64,000 bases of DNA from Paenibacillus sp. JNUCC-31 (GTDB lineage: Bacteria > Bacillota > Bacilli > Paenibacillales > Paenibacillaceae): the NCBI RefSeq assembly GCF_014844075.1, contig NZ_CP062165.1, forward strand, positions 6,014,001 to 6,078,000. The letters are read 5' to 3'. Each line of letters opens with the position of its first letter. Positions within the stretch are counted from its first letter, which is position 1. The notes beneath the pieces are model-generated. The model ran no database searches and had not been told where the DNA came from. It was given only the letters and a program-made list of their open reading frames with translations. The translations under genes were made by a program, and so were the position numbers. Positions 25,070 to 33,146 of the stretch are shown here, in pieces.

Positions 25070-25159
25070 ACTGTCGAGCCATGGAAGTATGGTTCCAGCA
25101 AGGAAATGGTAGTATCATTTAAATTGCTAGCGACAGATAAAGATAGGGGATTAAATAAA

Positions 25160-26170
25160 ATGATCACAATGAATTCAGGGTTACATCAAACCATTACAGC
25201 AGAGATGCTGCACCATCTGGTGGAGAAAAATTTTGGAACCGCTACCATCGTAAAGAATTTTGCTCTTCTGCATGGTGGACTTTTTAATACAACGTACCGG
25301 ATTCAGCTTGAACATGCATCGGTTACGGATGTGATTTTGCGTTTGGCCCCAGAGCGGGTAGTAATGCCGTCCGGTTCTGCGAGCGATCCGTTATTTTCAT
25401 TTGAACGTACGATGATGGCGGCCGAACCTGTTGTTTATGACTACTACCATAAGGTCGGCATTCCCGCTCCAAACATTATTGCCTGTGATGATAGCGGATC
25501 GATCATTCCGAGAACGTACATGTTTATGGAGTTTATCCCCAGCAAGCAGCTGGATCATCCATCGATTTCGGAAGCAGATAAAGAGCGATTATATCATCAG
25601 CTCGGCGCTTATACCGCTGTCATGCATCAGATTGAGGGTACCTCGTTTGGCTGGCCGCAGGGCGATGGGACGATTAAAGGCTCGAATCAATGGTCCGAGG
25701 TGCTGCACTCTTTTGCAGAAGAGACGGCCCTCAAAGCGTCACAAGCCGGGTATATGCCAGGTGTGGGACAAGAGATTGCAGATATGTTCATAAAAAATAA
25801 GGATTTATTTGACCAGGTGGCTGTTCCGGTTCTTGTGCATAATGATCTGTGGGAAGCTAACGTGCTTGTCCATGAGGAAAACGGGGAGCTAAACATTGCC
25901 GCCCTTATTGATGGGGATCGTTCCATGTTTGCCGACAGGGAGTTTGAAGCCATTTTATCGACAGAATCAGCTGCTTTTCATGAAGGCTATGGTCACCCAC
26001 AGGATATGTCTGATGAGGGGCAGGCTCGCCGACTTGCCTATCGGATACTTTCCTCTTACTTTAATGCATATGTCCATGAGCATCAGGTAGATCAGCCGGA
26101 GACAGGACAGAAGTATTGCAAACGTACACGGAATCTATTGGAACAATGGAAGCAACTCAAACTTAACTAA
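25160..26170 (+). CDS. APH-fold phosphotransferase in a glycoside hydrolase cluster
   Basis: A 336-residue kinase of the aminoglycoside phosphotransferase/choline kinase fold. The nucleotide-binding lobe has LLHGGLFNTTYRI and VILRLAPE, the linker reads YMFMEFIP, the catalytic loop is Brenner-type HNDLWEAN, and the metal-binding Asp is in LIDGDRS. The start ATG 25160 has AGGGGA about 9 nt upstream; a longer frame reaching into the GH31 gene is rejected. It sits between GH31 and GH3 glycosidases with only 18 bp to the latter. Phosphorylation of a sugar released by those enzymes is therefore as plausible as antibiotic inactivation; this is inference from context. Confidence 0.8.
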   Translation: MITMNSGLHQTITAEMLHHLVEKNFGTATIVKNFALLHGGLFNTTYRIQLEHASVTDVILRLAPERVVMPSGSASDPLFSFERTMMAAEPVVYDYYHKVGIPAPNIIACDDSGSIIPRTYMFMEFIPSKQLDHPSISEADKERLYHQLGAYTAVMHQIEGTSFGWPQGDGTIKGSNQWSEVLHSFAEETALKASQAGYMPGVGQEIADMFIKNKDLFDQVAVPVLVHNDLWEANVLVHEENGELNIAALIDGDRSMFADREFEAILSTESAAFHEGYGHPQDMSDEGQARRLAYRILSSYFNAYVHEHQVDQPETGQKYCKRTRNLLEQWKQLKLN

Positions 26171-26188
26171 TGCGTAGGAGGGCTTAGC

Positions 26189-29077
26189 ATGAAGGAGTAT
26201 GTTCAATATCCAATGTGGGACGCAACATTGTCCTTGGAAGAACGGCTGGATGATTTGATCGCGCGTCTGACAACCGAGGAGAAGATTCGATTAATTCCTA
26301 CTCGTGAAGCCGCCGTGCCCCGATTGGGAATACCTGGCTACAACGTTGGAGGTGAGGCGGCTCACGGGGTTGCCTGGATCGGCGAGGCTACCGTGTTTCC
26401 GCAACCTCTCGGTTTGTCGAGCACCTGGAATACGAGGCTCATGCGTGAGATTGGCTCCGTCATCGGAGATGAAGCCAGAGCATACCACCATCGTGCACCT
26501 GAACGCCATGGCTTGACTTTATGGGCACCAACCGTCGATCTGGAACGTGATCCGCGTTGGGGCAGAACGGAAGAAGGTTATGGTGAAGACCCCGTACTGA
26601 CGGGTGAAATGTCGGCAGCGCTTGTGAAAGGCATGCAGGGAAATCACTCTTTCTATCTGAAAATGGTAGCGACGCTGAAGCACTTTTTTGCCAACAATAA
26701 TGAGAAGGATCGGTTAAATTGTTCATCCAGCATCGATCCGCGCAACTTGCGTGAATATTATTTAAAAGCATTTGAGACGCCTTTCGTAGAAGGCGGTGCC
26801 TTGTCGATGATGACGGCATACAATTCCATCAACGGCACACCAGCCATTGAAAGTCCATATGTGAATGATGTGGTCAAGGGTGAGTGGGCCATGCCTGGAT
26901 TTATCGTCTGTGACGGGGGAGACTTGTCCCAGACGGTCAATTATCATGGTTATCATGCCTCGCATGCGGAATCGGCGGCAGGTGCTATAAAGGCAGGCGT
27001 GGACTGTTTGACGGACGAGGTTGATTTAGTCGTATCTGCCTTGGAAGAGGCGCTTGAGCGGAACTTGCTGGAGGTCGAGGATCTTGATCGGGCCATTCGT
27101 AATATTTTTGGCGTGCGGATGCGGCTTGGCCAACTGGATCAGACGGGGCTTAATCCATACGCTTCGATAACGGAGTCTGTATTGTGTGCACCTGAACATG
27201 GAAAGTTAAGCTATAGAGCGGCTGCCGAGTCTATTGTTTTACTCAAAAACGAGGGTCTGCTTCCACTCCATGCAAAAACGTTGCAAAAAGTTAGTGTGAT
27301 TGGCCCCCTTGCGGATGTGGTCTATACCGATTGGTACAGCGGCACGCTGCCTTATCGTGTTACCGCTCTTGAAGGACTGCGCAAGCAGCTTGCCGGAGCA
27401 GAAGTATCTTTTGTAGATGGGAATGATCGCATAATCCTGAGGACAGGCGATGGAAAGGTAATTACGCTTGGTGCTGAAGGAAAGCTTGTTGCCGCGCCGG
27501 AAGGCAGTGCAGAGACAGCCGAGTTCATCCATCAGGATTGGGGCTGGGGAAGTCACACGCTTCGCAGTGTGAAGAATAATCGCTATGTTTCGTTAACCGA
27601 ACAGGGCATTTATCAGGCGAATGCACCGGAGATTGGTGGCTGGTTCGTCAAGGAAGTGATACAGATTAATTCACTAGCGGATGGAAACAGTACGATGCGT
27701 TCATGGAATGGGGTTCCGTTGGCGTTGAATGAACAGCAGGGGCAGCGGGTGCTTTCTCCAATGACGGAACAAACAGATGAGGACTTGGCGATTGAAGGAA
27801 TGCAGGAATCTGCTGTGTTCAAGCTGGATGTGATTGCTAACGGAATAGAGCAGGCGAGAGAAGCTGCACAGAACAACGACGTCTCTGTCGTTGTTGTCGG
27901 TAATAGTCCGTATATTAACGGTAAAGAGGAAATCGATCGCCCTAGTCTGCTGCTTCCGCCTGATCAGGTTCGGCTGGTGAAGGAAGTCTGCAATGTGAAC
28001 CCGAATACGGTGGTTGTCATTGTGGGCAGTTATCCATTTGTACTGCAAGAGTTGAAAGATGTGGCTCCGGCAATGGTATACCTGACACATGCAGGGCAGG
28101 AATTGGGAAATGCGGTTGCCGATGTTCTGCTTGGAAATTATGCGCCTGCTGGCAGATTAAACATGACCTGGTATGAGGATGAATCGCAGCTTCCTGATAT
28201 CATGGATTATGATATCATTCTTAACGGTACAACTTATATGTATCATGAAGGCCCGGTTCTGTTTCCCTTTGGTCATGGGTTGACCTATTCAGAATTTGAG
28301 TATAAATCGATCCAAGTGGATCGGGGACAGGGAGCTTCTGGAGAAGATGTGCTGAAGATTGAGGTACAGGTCGAGAACAAAGGGCCTTATGACAGTGATG
28401 AAGTGGTTCAACTGTATGGACACGCGCGAACTTCCAGGGTGAAACGCCCGCAAAGACAGTTGATCGGCTTTCGGCGGATTCATGTTGCCTCCGGCGCTGA
28501 AGAGAAGCTCTCTTTCGAAATTCCTATGGAGAAGCTGGCTCTGTGGGATGTCACTCGTGACAGATATTGCCTTGAAACAGCTTCCTGGTCAATCATGGTT
28601 GGTCGTTCCTCATCAGATATTCGTCAGACAGCTGAAATTCACATCGAAGGGGAAATCATTCCTGCACGTGCGCTGAATCTGCCTACTTATGCGGAAAATT
28701 ACGATGCATATGCAGGTGTTCTTCTGGATGAATGTCTGGAAGGGCGTTCAGCTGTCCGCGCAATTGCTTCAGGTGAACCGTTATATCGCGAAGGTCAATC
28801 CTCGTGGATTTCATTTTATGACAATGCCTTCCGACAAGCCCGTGCGTTTGAGGGCAGGGTCGCTGCTTTTGGAAAAGCTGGTACTCTTGAGATTCGAGCT
28901 GGAGGTCCGGAAGGGCCGTTGCTGGGGACCTGTGTCGTCCCGGGGCCTGGGTCTGTAAATGGAAAGGATCCCGAATGGAAAACAGTACGCTGTAACCTGG
29001 AGACGGAACATGAGATAGATCAGTTGTGCATGGTGTTTAAGGGCGGCGCAGCCCTCCAACAATTTGTGTTACATTAA
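26189..29077 (+). CDS. GH3 glycosidase with inserted beta-trefoil-like domain and C-terminal CBM-like domain
   Basis: A 962-residue family 3 glycoside hydrolase. The barrel (1-330) has WAPTVDLERDPRWGR, LKHFFANNNE and the nucleophile Asp242 in FIVCDGGD. The second domain begins at about 340 (SIVLLKNEGLLPL) and is interrupted at about 411-548 by an extra region with repeated fascin/ricin-like strands (NNRYVSL, GIYQANAP, MRSWNGVPLAL). It resumes with VVVVGNSPYINGKEEIDRPSLLLP, the likely acid/base region (Glu580 or Glu581). A fibronectin-III-like domain and a C-terminal CBM6-like beta-sandwich (about 830-962) follow. No signal peptide. The start has GGAGGG. Beta-xylosidase or beta-glucosidase activity fits the neighbouring alpha-xylosidase. 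Confidence 0.88.
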   Translation: MKEYVQYPMWDATLSLEERLDDLIARLTTEEKIRLIPTREAAVPRLGIPGYNVGGEAAHGVAWIGEATVFPQPLGLSSTWNTRLMREIGSVIGDEARAYHHRAPERHGLTLWAPTVDLERDPRWGRTEEGYGEDPVLTGEMSAALVKGMQGNHSFYLKMVATLKHFFANNNEKDRLNCSSSIDPRNLREYYLKAFETPFVEGGALSMMTAYNSINGTPAIESPYVNDVVKGEWAMPGFIVCDGGDLSQTVNYHGYHASHAESAAGAIKAGVDCLTDEVDLVVSALEEALERNLLEVEDLDRAIRNIFGVRMRLGQLDQTGLNPYASITESVLCAPEHGKLSYRAAAESIVLLKNEGLLPLHAKTLQKVSVIGPLADVVYTDWYSGTLPYRVTALEGLRKQLAGAEVSFVDGNDRIILRTGDGKVITLGAEGKLVAAPEGSAETAEFIHQDWGWGSHTLRSVKNNRYVSLTEQGIYQANAPEIGGWFVKEVIQINSLADGNSTMRSWNGVPLALNEQQGQRVLSPMTEQTDEDLAIEGMQESAVFKLDVIANGIEQAREAAQNNDVSVVVVGNSPYINGKEEIDRPSLLLPPDQVRLVKEVCNVNPNTVVVIVGSYPFVLQELKDVAPAMVYLTHAGQELGNAVADVLLGNYAPAGRLNMTWYEDESQLPDIMDYDIILNGTTYMYHEGPVLFPFGHGLTYSEFEYKSIQVDRGQGASGEDVLKIEVQVENKGPYDSDEVVQLYGHARTSRVKRPQRQLIGFRRIHVASGAEEKLSFEIPMEKLALWDVTRDRYCLETASWSIMVGRSSSDIRQTAEIHIEGEIIPARALNLPTYAENYDAYAGVLLDECLEGRSAVRAIASGEPLYREGQSSWISFYDNAFRQARAFEGRVAAFGKAGTLEIRAGGPEGPLLGTCVVPGPGSVNGKDPEWKTVRCNLETEHEIDQLCMVFKGGAALQQFVLH

Positions 29078-29112
29078 GCGTCTATTCTCCAACTTCATGA
29101 AAGCATAGCTCA

Positions 29113-29158
29113 AAAAGGCTGTTCGGACACCGAATTCAGTGTCCGAACAGCCTTTTTG
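29113..29158 (+). terminator. Strong intrinsic terminator
   Basis: AAAAAGGCTGTTCGGACAC and its perfect inverse form a 19-bp stem around CGAATTCA, ending in TTTTT. It closes the GH31-kinase-GH3 cluster. Confidence 0.95.
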
Positions 29159-29261
29159 CGTTGTGATTCGAAGTGATGTTTTTTACATATCCCGTATATT
29201 CAACTGCAGAACAACCCACAATAACGTTGTAGTTTTCTGAATCTGTAAAGGTGGTTGAGGT

Positions 29262-30563
29262 ATGAACGACAAAAAGTGGGACCTCGTCGCACTTGCTTCC
29301 ATCCCGGTAATCATGACGCTGGGCAATTCCATGCTGATACCCATCCTTCCGCAAATTGAACGTGAATTGAAAGTATCCTCATTCAAAGTCAGCATGCTAA
29401 TTACGGTTTATGCGGTCGTCGCAATCCTGCTCATTCCACTTGCAGGGTATCTGTCTGATCGTTTTGGCAGGAAAGCCGTCATTATTCCCAGCCTCATCAT
29501 TGCAGCAGCAGGAGGCGCGGTTGCAGGAGGAGCAGCCTGGATGCTGAATGGAAATGCAGCATATTGGATCATTCTCGCCGGCAGGCTGTTGCAAGGCATT
29601 GGGGCAGCGGGGGCTTTTCCGATTGTCATTCCATTGGTTGGAGACATGTTCGATGATGAAAACGAGGTGAGTAAAAGCCTTGGGATCATTGAGACCTCGA
29701 ATACTTTCGGTAAAGTATTAAGCCCAATTTTAGGTGCAGCTCTGGCTATGTGGCTTTGGTATTTGCCTTTTATGGCCATTCCGGTACTCTGTGTGCTGTC
29801 ATTGGTCCTGGTTATTTTTCTGGTGAAAACACCGAAGAAAGATGAGGAACCGCCAAGCTTTCGTGAGTTTATTGCTTCCATTCGCAGTGTATTGAAAGTA
29901 AAGGGACGCTGGCTGTATGCCATTTTTGCAATCGGCGGTATTTGCATGTTTGTGCTTTTTGGTGTGCTCTTTTATCTATCGGAGACCTTGGAGTCGGAGT
30001 TCAAATTAAAAGGCGTACTCAAAGGTCTTGTGCTTGCCATTCCGTTGGCAGCCTTGTGTCTGTCGTCTTATCTTGCCGGGAAATGGATTGGGAAGAACAA
30101 GACAAGAATGAAATGGCTTGGGTTTATCGGACTTGCTGTTTTGACTGTGTCTCTTGGCGTTATCGGACTTTTCGACAATATATATGTGGTCGTCGGTTTG
30201 TTCACCCTTGGAGGTGCGGGCATAGGGGCCACACTGCCCTGTTTGGATGCCCTGGTTACTGAAGGTGTGGACAAGGAACAGCGCGGGACCATTACGGCCT
30301 TGTTTAGCAGCATGCGTTTTATTGGCGTGTCTCTTGGTCCACCAATCGTCTCATTATTGATCGGATCCCACCACTTTCTTCTATTTGGTATTCTTGCCGC
30401 GTCCGGAGCGGTAGGAGGGTTACTTACATTGCTGGCAGTCAAGCCGGATCAGGGGAATGAACCCAACTCAGGTACCGGACAGAAAAAGCATGAACGTAAT
30501 CATGATGATGTCAAACAGCCTAGCAAATATGTACAGGGGCGGAGAAAGAAAAGTCCATTCTGA
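29262..30563 (+). CDS. MFS transporter, drug-efflux type
   Basis: A 433-residue major facilitator with about 12 hydrophobic helices. MFS motif A appears as GYLSDRFGRKAVI between helices 2 and 3, and a motif-C-like GRLLQGIGAAGAFP follows in helix 4 and beyond. The last 45 residues are a charged, cytoplasmic tail (KKHERNHDD, QGRRKKS). The layout matches 12-helix drug/proton antiporters. It is monocistronic and convergent with a second MFS gene. The substrate cannot be told from sequence. Confidence 0.85.
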   Translation: MNDKKWDLVALASIPVIMTLGNSMLIPILPQIERELKVSSFKVSMLITVYAVVAILLIPLAGYLSDRFGRKAVIIPSLIIAAAGGAVAGGAAWMLNGNAAYWIILAGRLLQGIGAAGAFPIVIPLVGDMFDDENEVSKSLGIIETSNTFGKVLSPILGAALAMWLWYLPFMAIPVLCVLSLVLVIFLVKTPKKDEEPPSFREFIASIRSVLKVKGRWLYAIFAIGGICMFVLFGVLFYLSETLESEFKLKGVLKGLVLAIPLAALCLSSYLAGKWIGKNKTRMKWLGFIGLAVLTVSLGVIGLFDNIYVVVGLFTLGGAGIGATLPCLDALVTEGVDKEQRGTITALFSSMRFIGVSLGPPIVSLLIGSHHFLLFGILAASGAVGGLLTLLAVKPDQGNEPNSGTGQKKHERNHDDVKQPSKYVQGRRKKSPF

Positions 30564-30573
30564 ATATGAGACA

Positions 30574-30625
30574 TAAAAAAATGCGTCTACTCTGGAGTCT
30601 AATTCCCTCACAGTGTAGACGCATT
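30574..30625 (-). terminator. Terminator of the MarR-MFS operon
   Basis: ATGCGTCTAC (30581-30590) pairs with GTAGACGCAT (30615-30624). On the - strand the stem is followed by seven T; on the + strand the T-run is poor. It mainly serves the - strand MFS gene. Confidence 0.8.
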
Positions 30626-30643
30626 CCCATGGAAATCGTCATT

Positions 30644-31981
30644 TTATTTGGATTCGTTATTTTTCCGTTCCGTTGGTAGGCCGTCTTCGGTTACTGTTTC
30701 GTTCTTCTCATGTTGTCCCGTATTCTGCGCTTCTATATGTGTATGAGAGAGAAGCGGATGAACAGGCACACTGAACCCTCCGCTTCGTTTCCCCTGAATC
30801 AGGTAAATCAGCAGAAAAATAATCATAAATATAACAGAATAACGGTACATATCCGTATAACTGGTCATGGAGGCGATCGCACCAAGCAAAAGGGCACCCG
30901 TAGCAATCCCCAGATCCAGCGTGTTTAGAAACATACCGTTCGCCATACCGCGCTGTGAAGGAGAAACAATCTGAATCATCCACGTTTGCAGTGAGGACTG
31001 CATGGAGCCATATCCGATTCCGTATATAAATGCAGCAACAAACACAATGGACATGGAAGTGGCATAGGAAAGAATGATCAATCCGACTGCGACGAATATG
31101 GCCCCTGGAATCAGTAAAGCTTTGGGACCCTTGCTGTCATAGATTCGCCCTGCAAAGGGTCTGACCAACAATACAGCGAGAGCGTTAAACAAAAAGAACA
31201 ACGCCGGGTTAGCCAAATGGGCTTCTTTGCCATAAAGGACGATAAATCCGACCAATCCACCATATGTGATAGACAGTAAACAATTCAGGATACTTGGCAG
31301 AACAAGCTTGCGGTTGAAAGGAGTTTTTGTCTTCGTGCCAGACACCGCAGCTGTTCCAGCGGGTGAAGTCTGTATCCCATCGACACTGTTCCTGATAGCT
31401 TTCTTGCGTGTCAGCGAATAGCTTAGCGGATAGATGACCGCAATAACTCCTGCTGTACATAACATCAGTGTCACGAACCCGGCGCCCTGTAATACCGTTA
31501 CCCCAATAATGGGACCCATGGACATCGCTAGGCTGGTAGACAGGCCGAAATAACCCATGCCTTCGCCCATCCGTTTGACGGGCACAATATCCGACGCCAT
31601 CGTTGGGAAGGCCGTACTACTCATGCCAAATCCGATCCCGAACACCATGCGCAGCAATAACAGGACAGCAATACCTGCTGCAAAGTAATATCCAAGTGTG
31701 GCAAGCAGGGCAACGGTCAGGCCGATATAGATCATGGCATTACGAAGACCCTTCTCCAATGCTTTGGCTGAATAGAGTCGGGCAGCAATGGCGCTGAGGG
31801 CAAAAAGACAGGTGAAGAGGCTGACTTCAAAGGCATTGGCGTGAAAACGATCCTGCACATAGGAAGGCAGTGGGGATACAATCATGTGAAGCTGCAGAAA
31901 GAGTAGAAAGTTACATACCATGAGCAGGATAAAATCGGTGGTCCATAGTTTGACTTGTGTTGAGTTTGACTTCATATTCAT
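30644..31981 (-). CDS. MFS transporter in MarR operon
   Basis: A 445-residue major facilitator with about 12 helices. The first helix is FILLMVCNFLLFLQLHMIV, a motif A-like segment (LYSAKALEKGLRN) is degenerate, and the glycine-rich LVRPFAGRIYDSKGPKALL is well kept in the second half. The C-terminus is hydrophilic (about 45 residues). The gene follows the marR-type gene by 24 bp and shares its promoter. This suggests export of a compound that also inactivates the MarR repressor. The start is ATG 31981 after GGGGG; a start two codons later is also possible. Confidence 0.85.
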   Translation of the reverse strand: MNMKSNSTQVKLWTTDFILLMVCNFLLFLQLHMIVSPLPSYVQDRFHANAFEVSLFTCLFALSAIAARLYSAKALEKGLRNAMIYIGLTVALLATLGYYFAAGIAVLLLLRMVFGIGFGMSSTAFPTMASDIVPVKRMGEGMGYFGLSTSLAMSMGPIIGVTVLQGAGFVTLMLCTAGVIAVIYPLSYSLTRKKAIRNSVDGIQTSPAGTAAVSGTKTKTPFNRKLVLPSILNCLLSITYGGLVGFIVLYGKEAHLANPALFFLFNALAVLLVRPFAGRIYDSKGPKALLIPGAIFVAVGLIILSYATSMSIVFVAAFIYGIGYGSMQSSLQTWMIQIVSPSQRGMANGMFLNTLDLGIATGALLLGAIASMTSYTDMYRYSVIFMIIFLLIYLIQGKRSGGFSVPVHPLLSHTHIEAQNTGQHEKNETVTEDGLPTERKNNESK

Positions 31982-32005
31982 TCATTCCCCCTGGTGTAAA
32001 ATTCG

Positions 32006-32434
32006 TTACAGGTTGCTGTTCATGAGGGAAAGAGTATGTTTAAATGCTTCCATCTGGTCTTCGGGAATACCTTCAGTAAGATTTTTATTCATTTCTCTTT
32101 CGAGCGGAACCAGCTGATCAAGCAATTTTTTTCCTTCTTCGGTCAAATAGAGCAAATAGGCTCTGCGGTCCTGTTCGCTGGTACGGCGATCAACCCAGCC
32201 TTTCTTTTCCAACAGGTCAATAATCCGTGCAGTTGTGGGCTGGTCTTTATAGACGCGCGTAGCAACTTCCTTCTGATTCACCCCTTCGCCTTTACCGATA
32301 TTAAACAGAACAGAAAATTGCTCTGTCGTAATATCATAGGGTTTGAATTGAATAGCGAGTAAAGCCGAAGCCTTGCGGTGTGTCAAGCCCAGCATAAATC
32401 CAATGGATTGGTCGAGCGAGTAGTCCATCCCCAT
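32006..32434 (-). CDS. MarR-family repressor of the MFS gene
   Basis: A 142-residue winged-helix regulator: GLTHRKASALLAIQF near the N-terminus, recognition region KEVATRVYKDQPTTARIIDLLEKKGWV, wing RRTSEQDRRAYLLYLTEEG, and a dimerisation helix at the C-terminus. It is first in a two-gene operon with the MFS exporter. Repeated ATAGTTGTT boxes lie in its own promoter, so autoregulation is likely. The ribosome site is AGAGAGG. Confidence 0.92.
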   Translation of the reverse strand: MGMDYSLDQSIGFMLGLTHRKASALLAIQFKPYDITTEQFSVLFNIGKGEGVNQKEVATRVYKDQPTTARIIDLLEKKGWVDRRTSEQDRRAYLLYLTEEGKKLLDQLVPLEREMNKNLTEGIPEDQMEAFKHTLSLMNSNL

Positions 32435-32486
32435 GTAAATCCTCTCTTTCTTTTAGCAAATTACTATCAATGCATTTACTTGTCAT

Positions 32487-32519
32487 AACAACTATATGCC
32501 AAACAACTATTTTTGTCAA
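32487..32519 (-). promoter_or_regulatory. Sigma-A promoter with repeated MarR boxes
   Basis: On the - strand, TTGACA (32519-32514) and TATAGT (32496-32491) are spaced exactly 17 bp. The 9-mer ATAGTTGTT occurs twice on that strand (32510-32502 and 32495-32487), 15 bp apart. One copy lies in the spacer and one covers the -10, an ideal place for repression by the MarR protein encoded downstream. Confidence 0.75.
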
Positions 32520-32668
32520 AGCAGATCTGAACTTGTTTTATGCAAAGCTTTGGAAATGCTGATAAAATAGAAATGCCACTGTATGCAAAAATGTAGGATA
32601 CATGTTGGTGAGCTTACGAAGATGAATCTGCTCCAGCTGATCATGGAGCCGACCAAGGAGAGTTGTGT

Positions 32669-33139
32669 ATGCTGAAAAACATTCCCGCAATAATACCTCC
32701 GGAACTGCTGAAACTGATGTCTGAAATGGGGCATGGAGATGAGATGGTATTGGCCGATGGCAACTTCCCTGCAGCCAGTCATGCCCAGCGACTGATTCGC
32801 TGTGATGGGTTGGGTACCGTGGAATTGCTGGATGCCATTCTAACATTGTATCCACTGGATACCTATGCTGAGCGGCCGGCAGCCGTAATGCAGGTTGTCA
32901 AGGGTGATCAGGTGGTACCCATTATCTGGGAAGATTACCGCAGGTTGATTCTTGACCATGAAGGGATCGCGGACCCCTTTGATCACGAAGAGCGTTTCGC
33001 GTTTTATGAAAGGGCTTCCCGAGCTTATGCAATCATCGCAACCGGTGAACGCGCGCAGTATGCCAATCTGATTTTGAAAAAAGGGGTCATTTTCCCGGAA
33101 ACGGACTCTCCGCAAGCACAAAAGGCTGAATCGTACTAA
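32669..33139 (+). CDS. RbsD/FucU-type sugar mutarotase-like protein
   Basis: A 156-residue protein of the RbsD/FucU fold, whose members convert pyranose and furanose or alpha and beta anomers of ribose or fucose. The family pattern is clear: PPELLKLMSEMGHGDEMVLADGNFPA at the N-terminus, with His and Asp of the active site, and ERFAFYERASRAYAIIATGE near the end. The start is ATG 32669, with AAGGAG 8 nt upstream. It stands alone, with no ribose or fucose transporter beside it, so the physiological sugar is unknown. Confidence 0.85.
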   Translation: MLKNIPAIIPPELLKLMSEMGHGDEMVLADGNFPAASHAQRLIRCDGLGTVELLDAILTLYPLDTYAERPAAVMQVVKGDQVVPIIWEDYRRLILDHEGIADPFDHEERFAFYERASRAYAIIATGERAQYANLILKKGVIFPETDSPQAQKAESY

Positions 33140-33146
33140 ATGCAAG

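Noticed and set aside
24893..25159. N-terminal extension of the APH-fold kinase into the GH31 gene
   Set aside because: It would overlap the GH31 coding end in another frame. The encoded residues have no kinase features, and the ribosome site before ATG 25160 is clear.
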